Shown: piece by piece, positions 8,843-18,108 of the stretch
Numbering within the stretch: the stretch's first letter is position 1
Layout of the letters: every line of letters begins with the position of its first letter
NCBI GenBank assembly: GCA_963710645.1
Contig: CAVQBD010000005.1
Span: 40,196-104,195, forward strand
Length of the DNA stretch: 64,000 nucleotides
Reading direction: 5' to 3'
From: FEB-10 sp963710645
GTDB taxonomy: Bacteria > Acidobacteriota > Thermoanaerobaculia > Thermoanaerobaculales > Sulfomarinibacteraceae
Notes under the pieces: generated by a model
What the model was told of the DNA's origin: nothing
Database searches by the model: none
Seen by the model: only the letters and a program-made list of their open reading frames with translations
Position numbers and translations under genes: made by a program

Positions 8843-10269
8843 CACCCGATGGGGTCGCCGAGCAGACGATCGGCCAGCGCCGACCTGAGTCGGGCGTCCG
8901 GATCGGTCTGGCGCTTGATCTCGGAAAATTCCTCGACTTGCCCGTCGTGAAAGCTCGCCCGGTAGAGGTCACCGGGCAGCGCGGCGTCCTTGGCCGGGTA
9001 GAACCGCCCCCCGGCCTCCACCACCGGCTCGGCCATTTCACGAACCAGTTTCCAAAGGGCAGTACGTCGGCGATCGCTCACCGGGAAATCGAGCGCAAGG
9101 GAGAATCCATCCACCGCATGGGTGAGCAGGAATTCATCCGGACGGTGACGTTTGAGGACCGCGAGATAGGACGGCTGTCGGCGCTTCTGCCCAGCCTCAA
9201 GTTGGGATCGGAACACAGATTCGGCACCGTCAACGGGCACGAAACTCTGGTGCTGGATCAGACCGCCGGGAAGGTAGATGTTCTTCCAGTTGGGCACGTA
9301 GTCGAGCAGGAAGGAGAACTCGGCCAGAGACTGCTGGTACTCCGCGTCGTCGCCAACAGTGCTTCCGACCAGGTACTTGAAGCGGTTGATCCAACGCATC
9401 CCAAGATTATTGGTCCACGGCTTGAGCAACCGCCACATCATGGCCTTGGGCAGGAGTCCGAACATGGTATCGGGCAGATCCTGCCCCTCGGCGCGAAGGC
9501 TCTGAGCCGGCGCCGGATCCTCGCCCGGTTCGAGGTGCCGGGCAAAGTGAAGCAGCCCGCGGCCGAGCGACTTCCCCCGGGCGAAGGCATCGATCCAGCC
9601 CACCACGTACTCCCACCGATCCTTGGCCTCGTCGGTCAACCGCAACATGGTCTCGAGATCGTCCACCGCCACAGCCCGGACGTGCACCAGACCCGAGGCC
9701 ACCTTTTTGAGTTGCAGCCTCGCCCGAACGATGATCCCAAGCTGGCCGAAACCGCCGATCACCGCCCGGAAGAGTACGGGATCCGAGACGGGGCTCACCG
9801 TCCTCAACTCACCGGACGGCAAGACCAGGTCAAACTCCAGACAGTGTTCGCCGATGGTGCCCCTGGCCCAGTTGTTCTTGCCGTGCACATTCATGGCAAG
9901 ACAGCCGCCAATGGTCGGTTCCATGGTTCCGGTCACCACCTGCGGCCACCAGCCGTCGCCCAACACGTACCGCCACAGGGACCTGATGGTGACCCCGGGT
10001 TCGACGTCCACAACGCCCTTCTCCGGGTCCCAGGCAATGATCCGGCGCATTCTGCCGAGATCGAGAACCACGGACTCCGGCCGCAAGGCCGCGTCGCCGT
10101 AGCTGCAGCCCGATCCCCTCGGTACCACCGGCACGCCGGCATCCCGCGCCGCCGTGAGAGCATCCCGGACGCCCTCGATCGTGGTCGGTCGAAAGACGTA
10201 GCCGGCCGCCCCAACGGCCATGCCCCAACCCTCTGTCCACTCCAAGCGATCGGTGGGCAGCACGGTCAC
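8842..10269 (-). CDS. FAD-linked oxidase, DprE1-like
   Basis: The protein has the PCMH-type FAD-binding fold near the N-terminus (FRPTTIEGVRDALTAAR, VPVVPRGSGCSYGDAAL, TGTMEPTIGGCLAMNVHGKN) followed by an ALO-like C-terminal domain. This architecture, its length of about 475 residues and its coupling to an SDR match DprE1, which oxidises polyprenyl-phosphate ribose at C2. The likely start is the GTG at 10269, which overlaps the SDR stop by four bases (GTGA); the frame is open 21 codons further but that would overlap the SDR deeply. Another sugar or lactone oxidase is possible. The Cys targeted by benzothiazinones in mycobacterial DprE1 cannot be assigned here without an alignment. Confidence 0.82.
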   Translation of the reverse strand: MTVLPTDRLEWTEGWGMAVGAAGYVFRPTTIEGVRDALTAARDAGVPVVPRGSGCSYGDAALRPESVVLDLGRMRRIIAWDPEKGVVDVEPGVTIRSLWRYVLGDGWWPQVVTGTMEPTIGGCLAMNVHGKNNWARGTIGEHCLEFDLVLPSGELRTVSPVSDPVLFRAVIGGFGQLGIIVRARLQLKKVASGLVHVRAVAVDDLETMLRLTDEAKDRWEYVVGWIDAFARGKSLGRGLLHFARHLEPGEDPAPAQSLRAEGQDLPDTMFGLLPKAMMWRLLKPWTNNLGMRWINRFKYLVGSTVGDDAEYQQSLAEFSFLLDYVPNWKNIYLPGGLIQHQSFVPVDGAESVFRSQLEAGQKRRQPSYLAVLKRHRPDEFLLTHAVDGFSLALDFPVSDRRRTALWKLVREMAEPVVEAGGRFYPAKDAALPGDLYRASFHDGQVEEFSEIKRQTDPDARLRSALADRLLGDPIG

Positions 10270-11015
10270 ACCTTGAGACGCTTGAAGAGAAACGAGGGAA
10301 TCGACCGGATGACCCACATCACGTAGCGCCACCTCGCCGGCACGTAGACAGTTGAACGACCTCCACCGGCCTTTTTGAGCGCCACTTGGGCCACCCGATC
10401 AGGCGACACGACCCAGAACATCCCAGGCAGGCCCTCGGTCATGGGCGTATCGACAAAACCCGGTTTCACGGTGAGCACCCGCACGCCGTAGCGGCCGATG
10501 CGGTTGCGGATCGCCTCGAGGTAGGTGTGGAGCCCGGCCTTTGACGTGTTGTAGACCGGATTGGCGCACCGGCCGCGATCGCCGGCCACCGATCCGATGC
10601 CGATGATGGTCCCCCGCTTCAGCCGGCCGAAACGCTCGGCAACCGGATTCAGCCAGGCCACGGCGCCGTCGAGGTTGACGGCCAACATCTCAAGGTCCTT
10701 GGCGGTGGCGTATTCCTCGAACGCAACCCGGTGCTGGACCCCGGCGGCGTAGACCGCCAGGTCGAGCCCTCCCAGGTCGGCGGTGATGCGCTGAAAGAGC
10801 TCGGGCACCGCTTCGGAATCGCAGACATCGTGTGGAAAAGCAAGAGCTCTTTCGGACCCGGTCGCCTCATTAATGGAGCTCACGACCCGGTCGAGCTCAC
10901 CGGCGCGCCGCGCCACCAGGGCGACCCGCGTTCCATCGGCCGCAAGACGCCGGGCCATGGCCTCGCCAATGCCCGACGAGGCGCCCACCACAAGGCCGTG
11001 CTGGAACTGAACCAT
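10266..11015 (-). CDS. Short-chain dehydrogenase, DprE2-like
   Basis: This is a 249-residue NAD(P)-dependent reductase. Seen: the cofactor turn VVGASSGIGEAMARRLA, AVYAAGVQH in place of the usual NNAG, the catalytic Ser in GIGSVAGDRGR, and the YNTSK pair. The following segment (GVRVLTVKPGFVDTPMT) resembles mycobacterial DprE2, which completes the C2 epimerisation of polyprenyl-phospho-ribose to arabinose. It is the first gene of the operon, with GGAGGG before the ATG at 11015, and it overlaps the DprE1-like gene by four bases. The pairing supports a two-step epimerase; the true substrate is inferred. Confidence 0.82.
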   Translation of the reverse strand: MVQFQHGLVVGASSGIGEAMARRLAADGTRVALVARRAGELDRVVSSINEATGSERALAFPHDVCDSEAVPELFQRITADLGGLDLAVYAAGVQHRVAFEEYATAKDLEMLAVNLDGAVAWLNPVAERFGRLKRGTIIGIGSVAGDRGRCANPVYNTSKAGLHTYLEAIRNRIGRYGVRVLTVKPGFVDTPMTEGLPGMFWVVSPDRVAQVALKKAGGGRSTVYVPARWRYVMWVIRSIPSFLFKRLKV

Positions 11016-11313
11016 CGATCACCCTCCGCCCTTGTACTGTGCCATGAATGGACGGGGTTTGCCAGCGCCCACCCACCCGCCAGGATGCCAGATATCGGAT
11101 GCCGGATGCCGGATCCACCACCCTCCCGCGCCCGAGCCCGTTGTCGTTACCGCTACCGAATGAAGGACCCCGGGGGCTCGATCCCCCACCCGCCCAGAGC
11201 GGGGGACGCGCTGCTCGCTGCCGATGAGTACCTCGGGGAGTGCAACCGCAGCATCGGTGCCATGGGAAAAATTAAACGCTGAACGTTAAAATTGAACCTT
11301 CAACTTTCAACTT
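11016..11313. repeat. Gene-free region with hairpin and heptamer repeats
   Basis: There is no gene. It contains small direct repeats of CGGATGC near 11098-11112, a GC-rich inverted repeat (CCCCGGGGGCTCG around 11169 with GCGGGGGA near 11200), and from about 11276 to 11345 a run of imperfect heptamers of the type AACTTTC and GACTTTC. The heptamer run reaches into the last codons of the downstream deacetylase-like gene. Confidence 0.6.
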
Positions 11314-13209
11314 TCAACTTTTAACTTTCGACTTTCGACTTTCGACCGGATGGTCGGCCCGGCGGTAGGAGACGCGCTCGTACTCCTCGAGCACCGCGGC
11401 CTCGTAGTCCTCCCCAAAGACCATTTCCTGGAGCCTGTCGGAGACTGGAAGGACCATGGGGAAGCCCTCCCATTGAATCGGCTCGCCCGTGTGTTCGTCA
11501 ACCAGCCGGCCATCGTCCACCGCCTGGCTCGCCGCCGACAGGGTCAGCCCCTCGAGGGCATCCTGGTAGCCGCGGAAGTGGGCCTCATCGTTGGGGTTGA
11601 GGAATCGGACCAATCGTCGGCTCTGCGCCGCCACGTGGTAGTTCGACGGGGCGTAGTAGATCCCGTCCAGATGAAGAATCTCGGAGACCATGACCAGCCA
11701 GCCGAGCACCTCCTTGAGCATGCCCAGACCTGGGTGGGTCTGACCCGGCAAGGGCCGTCGGTAGGGCCCGAAGTGAGCCCGCGGGTTTTGCAGCAGCAGC
11801 CACTCGATCACCAACACCTCGAGGCCCTTGATCGCCCGCGTCGACCGGTTGACGCGCAGCTCCATGATCAGCTCATTTTGGTCCGGACCAGCGTAGATCC
11901 GCACGGTCTGACCCATGGGGTGCGCCAGGTCCACGTCCACGGTGGGGTGGTCGAAACCCCGCACCCTGAGCTGATCGAGGATGCCGAATCGCTCGAGAAC
12001 GAGTTCCACGCCGTGACGAGAGAAATAGTCCAGAAATCGCGTCAATCGAGGAGCCTCGGGCAGAATGCCGGCCAAATCCTCTTCCGAGAAACTCCATCCG
12101 AAGTCGCCGGGGTCTGTGGTCAGGCTCGATGGATCCAAGGACTGACGGATTTTGCGGAAGCGCCGCAGCAACAGCTGCTCGTTCTCCGGCGGTTGGACTG
12201 CTTTGCCCGTCATTTTCCAAACGACAAATCGGGCCGTCGGTTTCCAAGCCTGGACGCCGTATCCACCTCCGAGCACCACCACCATCGGCACGGACCGTCC
12301 CCTCCCACGCACCAACTCCATGACGAATTGGTCGCGCCGCAAAAGACCTTCCTCAGACATCTGCCAACTGCCCAGTGTGTCTGTCTTGGCACCGTCGACG
12401 CCGGCCAGGTACACCACGAGACCCGGACGGACCGAATCCACAACGTCAGGAAGAGTCTTCAGTAGGGTTCCCAACAGCAACTCGTCTCCAACATCTTGAC
12501 CCAGCGCGATGGCGGTGGAGGCTTCGGCCTCGGGATTCGACCAGTGTTCTGCATGCAGCGAGTAGGTGTAAACCGAGGTATCCCTTGCGAAGATCGAACG
12601 AGTTCCATTGCCGTCGTGCATGTCCAGATCAACCACCAACACCGGCTCGGAAAAGCCCTTGGCCCGCAGCCGCGCAATGGCAACAGCAATATCGTTGAAG
12701 ACACAGAACCCACCCCCGGCATCGCGGTAGGCGTGGTGGAGACCGCCACCGAGGTTGACCGCGACGCCACGGTTTCGCAGTGCGAGGATCGTGGAAAGGA
12801 TGGTGCCGCCCACCATCATCCGCTGCATCTCCACCACACTCTCGAGTTCTTCATCGCTGACCGGGGAGCCGAAGATCCGCAGCATGGAGTCGGGGTCCTG
12901 CAACGACTCGAGGTACTCGGCGTCGTGAACCCGCAACAGGTTTCTCAGAGAGGGGCGGCGCGGCAGCCTGATGTCCTCCCGGAGCAGCAGTCCCTCATCC
13001 GCGAGGAAGGACAGCACTTTTTCCGCCCGCAGCGGATCCAGCGGAACCGCATCGAGGCTTCCCTTGTAGGCCTCGTGGTAGACGAATCGCATGCCGTGCC
13101 ACCACCAGCGGCGACGGAAATGGCGCCAGCGCCGCCGTACTCCCGAGCACGCAAACTCCGTCAGGGTCCGTTGGGCCCCTTGGATGTGGTTGGGATCCCC
13201 CGTCGCCAT
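11314..13209 (-). CDS. Histone-deacetylase-superfamily protein with long C-terminal extension
   Basis: Residues 40 to about 340 form an arginase/deacetylase fold. The paired histidines are in LGGGLHHAYRDAG, zinc ligands in VVDLDMHDGNGT and the Asp in LAGVDGAKTDTLG, and the substrate Tyr in VLGGGYGVQAWKP, so the active site looks complete. Bacterial members deacetylate acetylpolyamines, acetoin-related substrates or acetyl-lysine. The remaining 290 residues form a second region I cannot assign (conserved-looking pieces HPGLGMLKEVLGWLVMV and LNPNDEAHFRGY). The frame is open from 13209, but the domain begins at Met40 (13092) and the intervening Arg/Trp-rich stretch may not be translated. No ribosome site settles the choice. 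The gene is not closely coupled to its neighbours. Confidence 0.85.
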   Translation of the reverse strand: MATGDPNHIQGAQRTLTEFACSGVRRRWRHFRRRWWWHGMRFVYHEAYKGSLDAVPLDPLRAEKVLSFLADEGLLLREDIRLPRRPSLRNLLRVHDAEYLESLQDPDSMLRIFGSPVSDEELESVVEMQRMMVGGTILSTILALRNRGVAVNLGGGLHHAYRDAGGGFCVFNDIAVAIARLRAKGFSEPVLVVDLDMHDGNGTRSIFARDTSVYTYSLHAEHWSNPEAEASTAIALGQDVGDELLLGTLLKTLPDVVDSVRPGLVVYLAGVDGAKTDTLGSWQMSEEGLLRRDQFVMELVRGRGRSVPMVVVLGGGYGVQAWKPTARFVVWKMTGKAVQPPENEQLLLRRFRKIRQSLDPSSLTTDPGDFGWSFSEEDLAGILPEAPRLTRFLDYFSRHGVELVLERFGILDQLRVRGFDHPTVDVDLAHPMGQTVRIYAGPDQNELIMELRVNRSTRAIKGLEVLVIEWLLLQNPRAHFGPYRRPLPGQTHPGLGMLKEVLGWLVMVSEILHLDGIYYAPSNYHVAAQSRRLVRFLNPNDEAHFRGYQDALEGLTLSAASQAVDDGRLVDEHTGEPIQWEGFPMVLPVSDRLQEMVFGEDYEAAVLEEYERVSYRRADHPVESRKSKVKS

Positions 13210-13620
13210 GGAGGGAGTATAGACCTCCGCCCGCCCACCCGGGGGCGCGCGTTGAGCGGGCGTGCCATTTCTGACACTTTCGGGAGGAAATTCGTCCAGG
13301 TTATGGTCGGTGTCGAGTCCCGAACAGTGTCAGGGGTGGCAACCTCGGGGAGGGCCATGGGGAGATGGGCGCGATGAAAACAGAGAGACGAAAACAGAGA
13401 ATCGAAGCAAACGCGCGGAGAGCCTTCGTCGCGCCCCAGTTCTCATCGCGCTTCCCGTGAGGATGCCAGGCACGCCGATTCGCCCCAACGAGACGGGTCG
13501 GTTCGTTGACCCTGACGAATCGGGATGCCAGGCACCTCCGGACAACGCGCCCACGGGGGGCGCCATGGGGAAAGGCGCGAGGTGGGAACTTCCGATTTTC
13601 AACTGTCGACTCTCTCGGAT
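13210..13620. repeat. Gene-free region with inverted-repeat and TGCCAGGCA elements
   Basis: No gene is seen in 411 bases. The region contains a copy of the inverted-repeat element (13271-13333), a GC linker (CCTCGGGGAGGG) shared with other gaps, and a block at about 13453-13535 in which GGATGCCAGGCA occurs twice around GATTCG/CGAATC. That block reappears inverted near 42570-42660 and partly near 46110-46160. Confidence 0.65.
13271..13333. repeat. Inverted-repeat element, copy 2
   Basis: CTGACACTTTCGGG at 13271-13284 pairs with CCCGAACAGTGTCAG at 13319-13333, with one unpaired base. Flanks are GTGCCATT on the left and GGGTGGCAACC on the right, as in the other copies. This is the most divergent copy. 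Confidence 0.7.
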
Positions 13621-14520
13621 CTACAGCTGCTCGACGCGGTATCCCTTTCCTGAGAGCATCTGCGCCAATCCCCCGTCACCAACAACGTGAAGGACTCCCG
13701 CCACAACAAACGCTTGGCGGGTGCCCGCCAGAAGCTCCTCGAGAACGGGCATCCAATTCCGGTTTCGATCGCTCACCAGCTTGGTAAAGAGATCGGGGAA
13801 CTCATCGTACCCGTCGGCGAGCATTTCAGTCAGCTCATCGACCCGGCCTGCCTGCCAATAAGCGATGAGCTCGTCGGCCATGGGAATCACAGCATCAAGA
13901 TCCCTCAGAGTCTGCACCAAAAAAGCCTCATCCTGGGCCGGGGTCAGGTTCCGGAAGAGATCGAGCTGCGACTGCACCGTCTCCAGACCTTGGATCGTGA
14001 GCCCGTCATCCACCGCGCGGTGGTGATAATGTCGGTCCACCCCATCGGTGGCCGAATAACCGGCACCCTCGAGCTCATAAAGAGCAACCGTCGTCGCGAT
14101 CATCCAGGGACGCATCTGCTGCATCGACGCGATATCCAAGCCGGCCGTCCCCAGCCGTTCGGCGGCCAACTCATAGGTCTCGGAAGACACCACGTCTTTG
14201 AGTGCGGTGCCCTCGGGCAGAGCCCCGGCGGACAGCATTTGGAGCGCGGCCTCGGCGCTCCCCTCGGCTCCCAGATCCACCTCGAAGACCGCAATCTCGG
14301 AACCCTGGAAGGCCTCCTCGATCGCCGGAGAAAAAACGACGGCGTCAGGCTTCATCAGGTGGACAGAGCCAAGCAGATACAAGGTGGCGGTATCCGAACT
14401 CACCCGCCAGAGGCAATTCTGACCGCCCTGGGTCACCCCGGGTCGGACCTCGGACCCGCCGGCTGACGCGGTCCAAACGACCAGTGCCAAGGCGGCCGCA
14501 GCCGCTCGTCTCAGCGCCAT
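13621..14520 (-). CDS. TraB/GumN-family exported protein
   Basis: This is a TraB/GumN-family protein, a fold related to metal-dependent erythromycin-esterase/TIKI-type proteases. The family signature QNCLWRVSSDTATLYLLGSVH is followed downstream by the second histidine region GVDRHYHHRAV and by VVAGVLHVVGDGGLAQML near the C-terminus. A signal peptide is clear (MALRRAAAAALALVVWTASA). The ATG at 14520 has GGGAGA 6 to 7 bases upstream and starts the signal peptide; the open frame continues to 14571, where it would overlap the amidotransferase stop (ATGA). It is likely periplasmic or membrane-tethered; its biochemical role is not settled for bacterial members. Confidence 0.85.
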   Translation of the reverse strand: MALRRAAAAALALVVWTASAGGSEVRPGVTQGGQNCLWRVSSDTATLYLLGSVHLMKPDAVVFSPAIEEAFQGSEIAVFEVDLGAEGSAEAALQMLSAGALPEGTALKDVVSSETYELAAERLGTAGLDIASMQQMRPWMIATTVALYELEGAGYSATDGVDRHYHHRAVDDGLTIQGLETVQSQLDLFRNLTPAQDEAFLVQTLRDLDAVIPMADELIAYWQAGRVDELTEMLADGYDEFPDLFTKLVSDRNRNWMPVLEELLAGTRQAFVVAGVLHVVGDGGLAQMLSGKGYRVEQL

Positions 14521-14567
14521 GATTTCTCCCGTCGACCGTGGATCGGCCAATAGCCGCTCCAACACCG

Positions 14568-15281
14568 TCATCCTCCCACAGCCTTGAGAAACCCGGGCAA
14601 CAAGGTCGACGCCTCCACGCTGGGTAACGAACTGAAACCGGATGCCTTCTCGCCTTTTCGCCGCGGATCGTAGCGATCGATGTATGCGAGATAGCGATCG
14701 TGGTTTGTCTTCTGATCGAGCTCCGGATGGAATTGGGTGGCCCAGATCGGACGGCCGGGAATCCTCAATGCCTGGAAGGGCGACCGTTCACTGGCCGCCA
14801 GATTCGGCACCCCGGGCGGCATCACGGTCGCGCGGTCCGTGTGGCCGAGCTGAACCGTGAATTCGTAGGGCAGGGCACCGAAGAGCTCGTCCTCCCGCCC
14901 CGCGTCAGTCAGCCGAAGCTGAAAGGAACCCACTTCGGAACCGTCAGGGTCGGATTCCACCGAACCGCCCAGCGCATGGACCAGAAGCTGGTAGCCGAAG
15001 CACGATGCAAAGGTCGGGAAACCCTCGTCCACGACAGTCCGAAGCAGTTCGAGGATCGGCTCGTAGAAGGCTTCGCTTCGGTCCGTCAGCGAGAAATGAC
15101 CGGCTCCGCCCACCATCAACGCCCCGAAGCCGGCGAGATCAGAGCGGGTGGGCACTCCATCAACCAGGTTGACATGTCCGAAGTCCTCGAGACCAAGGCC
15201 GGACGCCCGGGCAAAGCACTCCTGTTCATGCACGCGCATGGGATCGTCGGGTCGACGGGCCTGCAACAGGAGGACTCTCAC
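14568..15281 (-). CDS. Class I glutamine amidotransferase domain protein
   Basis: The 237-residue cytoplasmic protein has the GATase1 triad: nucleophile Cys in FASCFGYQLLVHALGG and the His-Glu pair in WATQFHPELD. This stand-alone form, like YfeJ/GuaA-type amidotransferases, hydrolyses glutamine or gamma-glutamyl compounds; the substrate here is unknown. The N-terminus MRVLLLQAR begins with a GTG codon at 15281. The TraB-like gene follows on the same strand after 47 bases, so they may share a transcript. Nothing nearby suggests a synthetase partner. Confidence 0.88.
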   Translation of the reverse strand: MRVLLLQARRPDDPMRVHEQECFARASGLGLEDFGHVNLVDGVPTRSDLAGFGALMVGGAGHFSLTDRSEAFYEPILELLRTVVDEGFPTFASCFGYQLLVHALGGSVESDPDGSEVGSFQLRLTDAGREDELFGALPYEFTVQLGHTDRATVMPPGVPNLAASERSPFQALRIPGRPIWATQFHPELDQKTNHDRYLAYIDRYDPRRKGEKASGFSSLPSVEASTLLPGFLKAVGG

Positions 15282-15367
15282 GGCATCAGACCAAGCGGTG
15301 TCATGTCACCCATTATTCCCGCCCCAACATGTTAAGGTATGCGCCGTTAAGTGAAAGGAGCACACCC

Positions 15368-15883
15368 ATGGCCAATCCAAAAGCGATCTTCGACACCAAC
15401 AAGGGTCAGTTCACAGCCGAGATCTTCTCGGACGAGATGCCGATCACGGCGGACAACTTTATCAAGCTCGCCCAATCCGGCTTCTACGACGGCCTCCATT
15501 TCCACCGGATCATCGACAACTTCATGATCCAGTTCGGCTGTCCCCACAGCAAGGACCCAGCAAGCCCGCGCTGCGGCACCGGTGGCCCGCCCCACGGCAC
15601 CATCGCGGACGAACATCTCGAAGGCGCGAAGTTCTCGAACGAACCCGGCACCCTGTCCATGGCGAATACCGGCCAGCCCAACAGCGGAGGCTCACAGTTC
15701 TTCATCAATACGGCCCACAACTCCTACCTGGACTGGTTTTCTCCGGGTCCTTCAAAACACCCGGTGTTTGGCAAGATCGTTGACGGTGAGGACGTCGTGA
15801 ACGCCATTGGGAAGGCCCAGACCGGCGCCGGCGATCGGCCCATCGAGCCGATCCAGGTCAAGAGCATCACCATCGAGGAGTGA
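15368..15883 (+). CDS. Peptidyl-prolyl cis-trans isomerase, cyclophilin type
   Basis: This 171-residue cyclophilin catalyses proline isomerisation during protein folding. The family core is complete: FHRIIDNFMIQFGCP with the catalytic Arg, GTLSMANTGQPNSGGSQFFI, and HPVFGKIVDGEDVV. No signal peptide is present, so it is cytoplasmic. AAAGGAG at 15353-15359 precedes the ATG at 15368. The gene is divergent from the amidotransferase gene; their promoters must lie within 15282-15352. An insertion with Cys after the FHRI strand (GCPHSKDPASPRCGTGGP) is common in bacterial members. Confidence 0.96.
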   Translation: MANPKAIFDTNKGQFTAEIFSDEMPITADNFIKLAQSGFYDGLHFHRIIDNFMIQFGCPHSKDPASPRCGTGGPPHGTIADEHLEGAKFSNEPGTLSMANTGQPNSGGSQFFINTAHNSYLDWFSPGPSKHPVFGKIVDGEDVVNAIGKAQTGAGDRPIEPIQVKSITIEE

Positions 15884-15975
15884 TCGCAAGTCCATCCGGT
15901 AGATCGCGGCCGGGCAGATTCGGCCGTTCCCGGGTGTTCTCCCTGCCGCACGGAAGCTACGCCGGAGGTCATCAG

Positions 15976-18108
15976 ATGTCCAATGCCAGTCCCACCCGCC
16001 AACGCCGACGAAGGAAAGTCGGTCGACGGCTGGGTTTCTTATTTTGCGCGGCTGCGTTGTTCACAGGGTTGTCGGCGACGGCTGTTGCCGCCAGCCCGAC
16101 CGCCGGCCGTTCTCTACCCCCGAGCCTGCTTCTTGATCGAGGTTTTGCAGACGGCGTGCAACGGATCGAGATGCCGGAGATCGATGTGGCTCCACTGATC
16201 GCCGAGGACCTGGCGATCGCCCGATCCGGTGAACCCCATGTGCCACGCTTCGCGGCCGCGATGGACACGGCATTCGGCCCGCACGACAGTGGGGAATGGG
16301 CTCAACTGGCCGACGGCTCCGAATTGTGGCGGCTTCGAATCCACTCCCCTGGCGCGCTCAACCTGAACCTCCATCTCGCTCGGTTCGAGCTGCCGCTCGG
16401 CGGTGCCCTTTGGATTCATGATCCCGACGGAGCCCAGGTCCACGGCCCGTACACGATCCACGATCAAAACAGAGCCGGCGCTCTGTGGACGCCGGTCGTC
16501 ACCGGCGACGAAGTCGATGTGGAAATTGTGGCCCCTGCCGGGACTCGGAGCCAGGTGGCGGTAGAGATCGCCTCGGTCAACCACGGATACCGGGCATTCG
16601 GCAGCCTCACGGAATTTCCTCCCCCGAAACAGGGCGATTGCAACATCGACGTGATTTGCCCGGAGGGCGACGACTGGCGCCACCAGATCCGGTCCGTGGC
16701 GCGGATCAGTATTTCCGGCGTCGGCCTGTGTTCCGCCAACCTCCTCAACAATACGGCTGAGGACGGCACTCCCTACCTTCTCACCGCCCAACACTGCATC
16801 GAAACGGCGGCGCAGGCCCTTTCGGTGGTGGCCTACTGGAATTACGAGTCACCCATCTGCGGATGGCGGGCGGGGGGTAACCTCTCGGACACCCAATCAG
16901 GCGCCGAACTCGTGGCGTCCTGGCAGATCACAACAGGCTCGGATTTCAGCCTCGTGGTCCTCGATGACATGCCCGACGAGGAATTCGGCGTCTACTACGC
17001 CGGATGGAACGCCACCGGTGCAATTCCCCAAGGCGCGGTGGGCATTCATCACCCCAGGGCAGACGAAAAGTCCATAAGTTTTGACGATGATCCGCTCACC
17101 CGAGTCAATCACTACGGCTACGGCGCTAATCAGTGGAGAATCGGAGCCTGGGAACTGGGGACCACCGAGGGCGGTTCATCCGGGTCGTGCATATTCGAGC
17201 CCTCGTCCGGACTCTGTGTTGGAACCCTGACGACCGGGTTGGCGTCATGTGATCGCCTCGACGGATATGACATCTACGGCGCCTTCGACGCCCACTGGAC
17301 CGGGAACGGAACTCCAACGACTCGTCTCTCCGACTGGCTCGATCCACTGGACTCCGGTCAGCTGACGTTGGCGGGCCGCGATTCCGGAGGGGGCGGGGGT
17401 GGCGGCGGAGGTCAGAAGCTGTGGCTGATCCCGGCGGCGGCTTCAGCACCGGGAGCTGAGGGTTCCAACTGGAAATCGCAAATCGTCGTGGTGAACCCCA
17501 CCACCTCGACGCTCTCGGCCCAACTCAACTACACCGCCGACGGCGTTTCGTGGCCGGGCGTGCCGCTGCTGGAGGAGCCGGCGATCATCCCGGCGGGTCA
17601 GAGCTTGTACATCGACGACCCGCTCGGGCCTCGCAGGCCAACTTCGGGCATGCTCTTTGTCATTCTCGATGGAGAGGGCGGCATGGTTTCCTCCCGCACA
17701 TACAACGTGGAAGCCGAGGGATCCACCTTCGGTCAAGGCATCCCCGGTGTCCTGGTGAACGGAGCGTCGCTGGTCTCGACCTATATCCTGCCGTTGGTTC
17801 ACAATTCACCAGGGATCTTCCGCACCAATGTGGGCGTCGTCCAGGCATCGGCCGGTGAGCTCAAAGTACGGGTCTCGGCGTACGCTCCCGACGGCGCTAT
17901 GCTCGGCTCAGGGACCTTCACATCACGGAACGCGTTTCGTCAGATCAACAATATCTTCCGTGAGCTTGGAATCAACGGCCTCGAGGTGGACGGGGGTTGG
18001 CTCAAGGTGGATTTGCTGGACGACGCTCCATATTTCTGGACCTGCTACGCCTCCGTGATCGACAGCCGGACAAATGATCCGACATACGTGATTCCAGTAG
18101 CGCGTTGA
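15976..18108 (+). CDS. Secreted trypsin-like serine protease with C-terminal module
   Basis: The 710-residue protein starts with a basic region and a signal peptide (GFLFCAAALFTGLSATAVAA). The protease domain resembles lysyl endopeptidases: His in LLTAQHCIETA (about residue 273), Asp in GSDFSLVVLDD (about 322), Ser in TEGGSSGSCIF (about 400), with several cysteines likely in disulfides. A Gly9-10 linker follows, then a 225-residue C-terminal module ending in YASVIDSRTNDPTYVIPV. The same module occurs twice at the end of the subtilase at 28055-31624. GGAGG at 15964-15968 sets the ATG at 15976. It is probably secreted or surface-attached and degrades extracellular protein. Confidence 0.87.
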   Translation: MSNASPTRQRRRRKVGRRLGFLFCAAALFTGLSATAVAASPTAGRSLPPSLLLDRGFADGVQRIEMPEIDVAPLIAEDLAIARSGEPHVPRFAAAMDTAFGPHDSGEWAQLADGSELWRLRIHSPGALNLNLHLARFELPLGGALWIHDPDGAQVHGPYTIHDQNRAGALWTPVVTGDEVDVEIVAPAGTRSQVAVEIASVNHGYRAFGSLTEFPPPKQGDCNIDVICPEGDDWRHQIRSVARISISGVGLCSANLLNNTAEDGTPYLLTAQHCIETAAQALSVVAYWNYESPICGWRAGGNLSDTQSGAELVASWQITTGSDFSLVVLDDMPDEEFGVYYAGWNATGAIPQGAVGIHHPRADEKSISFDDDPLTRVNHYGYGANQWRIGAWELGTTEGGSSGSCIFEPSSGLCVGTLTTGLASCDRLDGYDIYGAFDAHWTGNGTPTTRLSDWLDPLDSGQLTLAGRDSGGGGGGGGGQKLWLIPAAASAPGAEGSNWKSQIVVVNPTTSTLSAQLNYTADGVSWPGVPLLEEPAIIPAGQSLYIDDPLGPRRPTSGMLFVILDGEGGMVSSRTYNVEAEGSTFGQGIPGVLVNGASLVSTYILPLVHNSPGIFRTNVGVVQASAGELKVRVSAYAPDGAMLGSGTFTSRNAFRQINNIFRELGINGLEVDGGWLKVDLLDDAPYFWTCYASVIDSRTNDPTYVIPVAR

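Noticed and set aside
8776..10326. Long open frame on the plus strand opposite the DprE1-like gene
   Set aside because: The minus strand encodes a protein with clear family motifs; in DNA this GC-rich the opposite frame stays open by codon bias. The same holds for plus-strand frames at 1222-2424, 4714-6240, 25085-26260 and 40462-41880.
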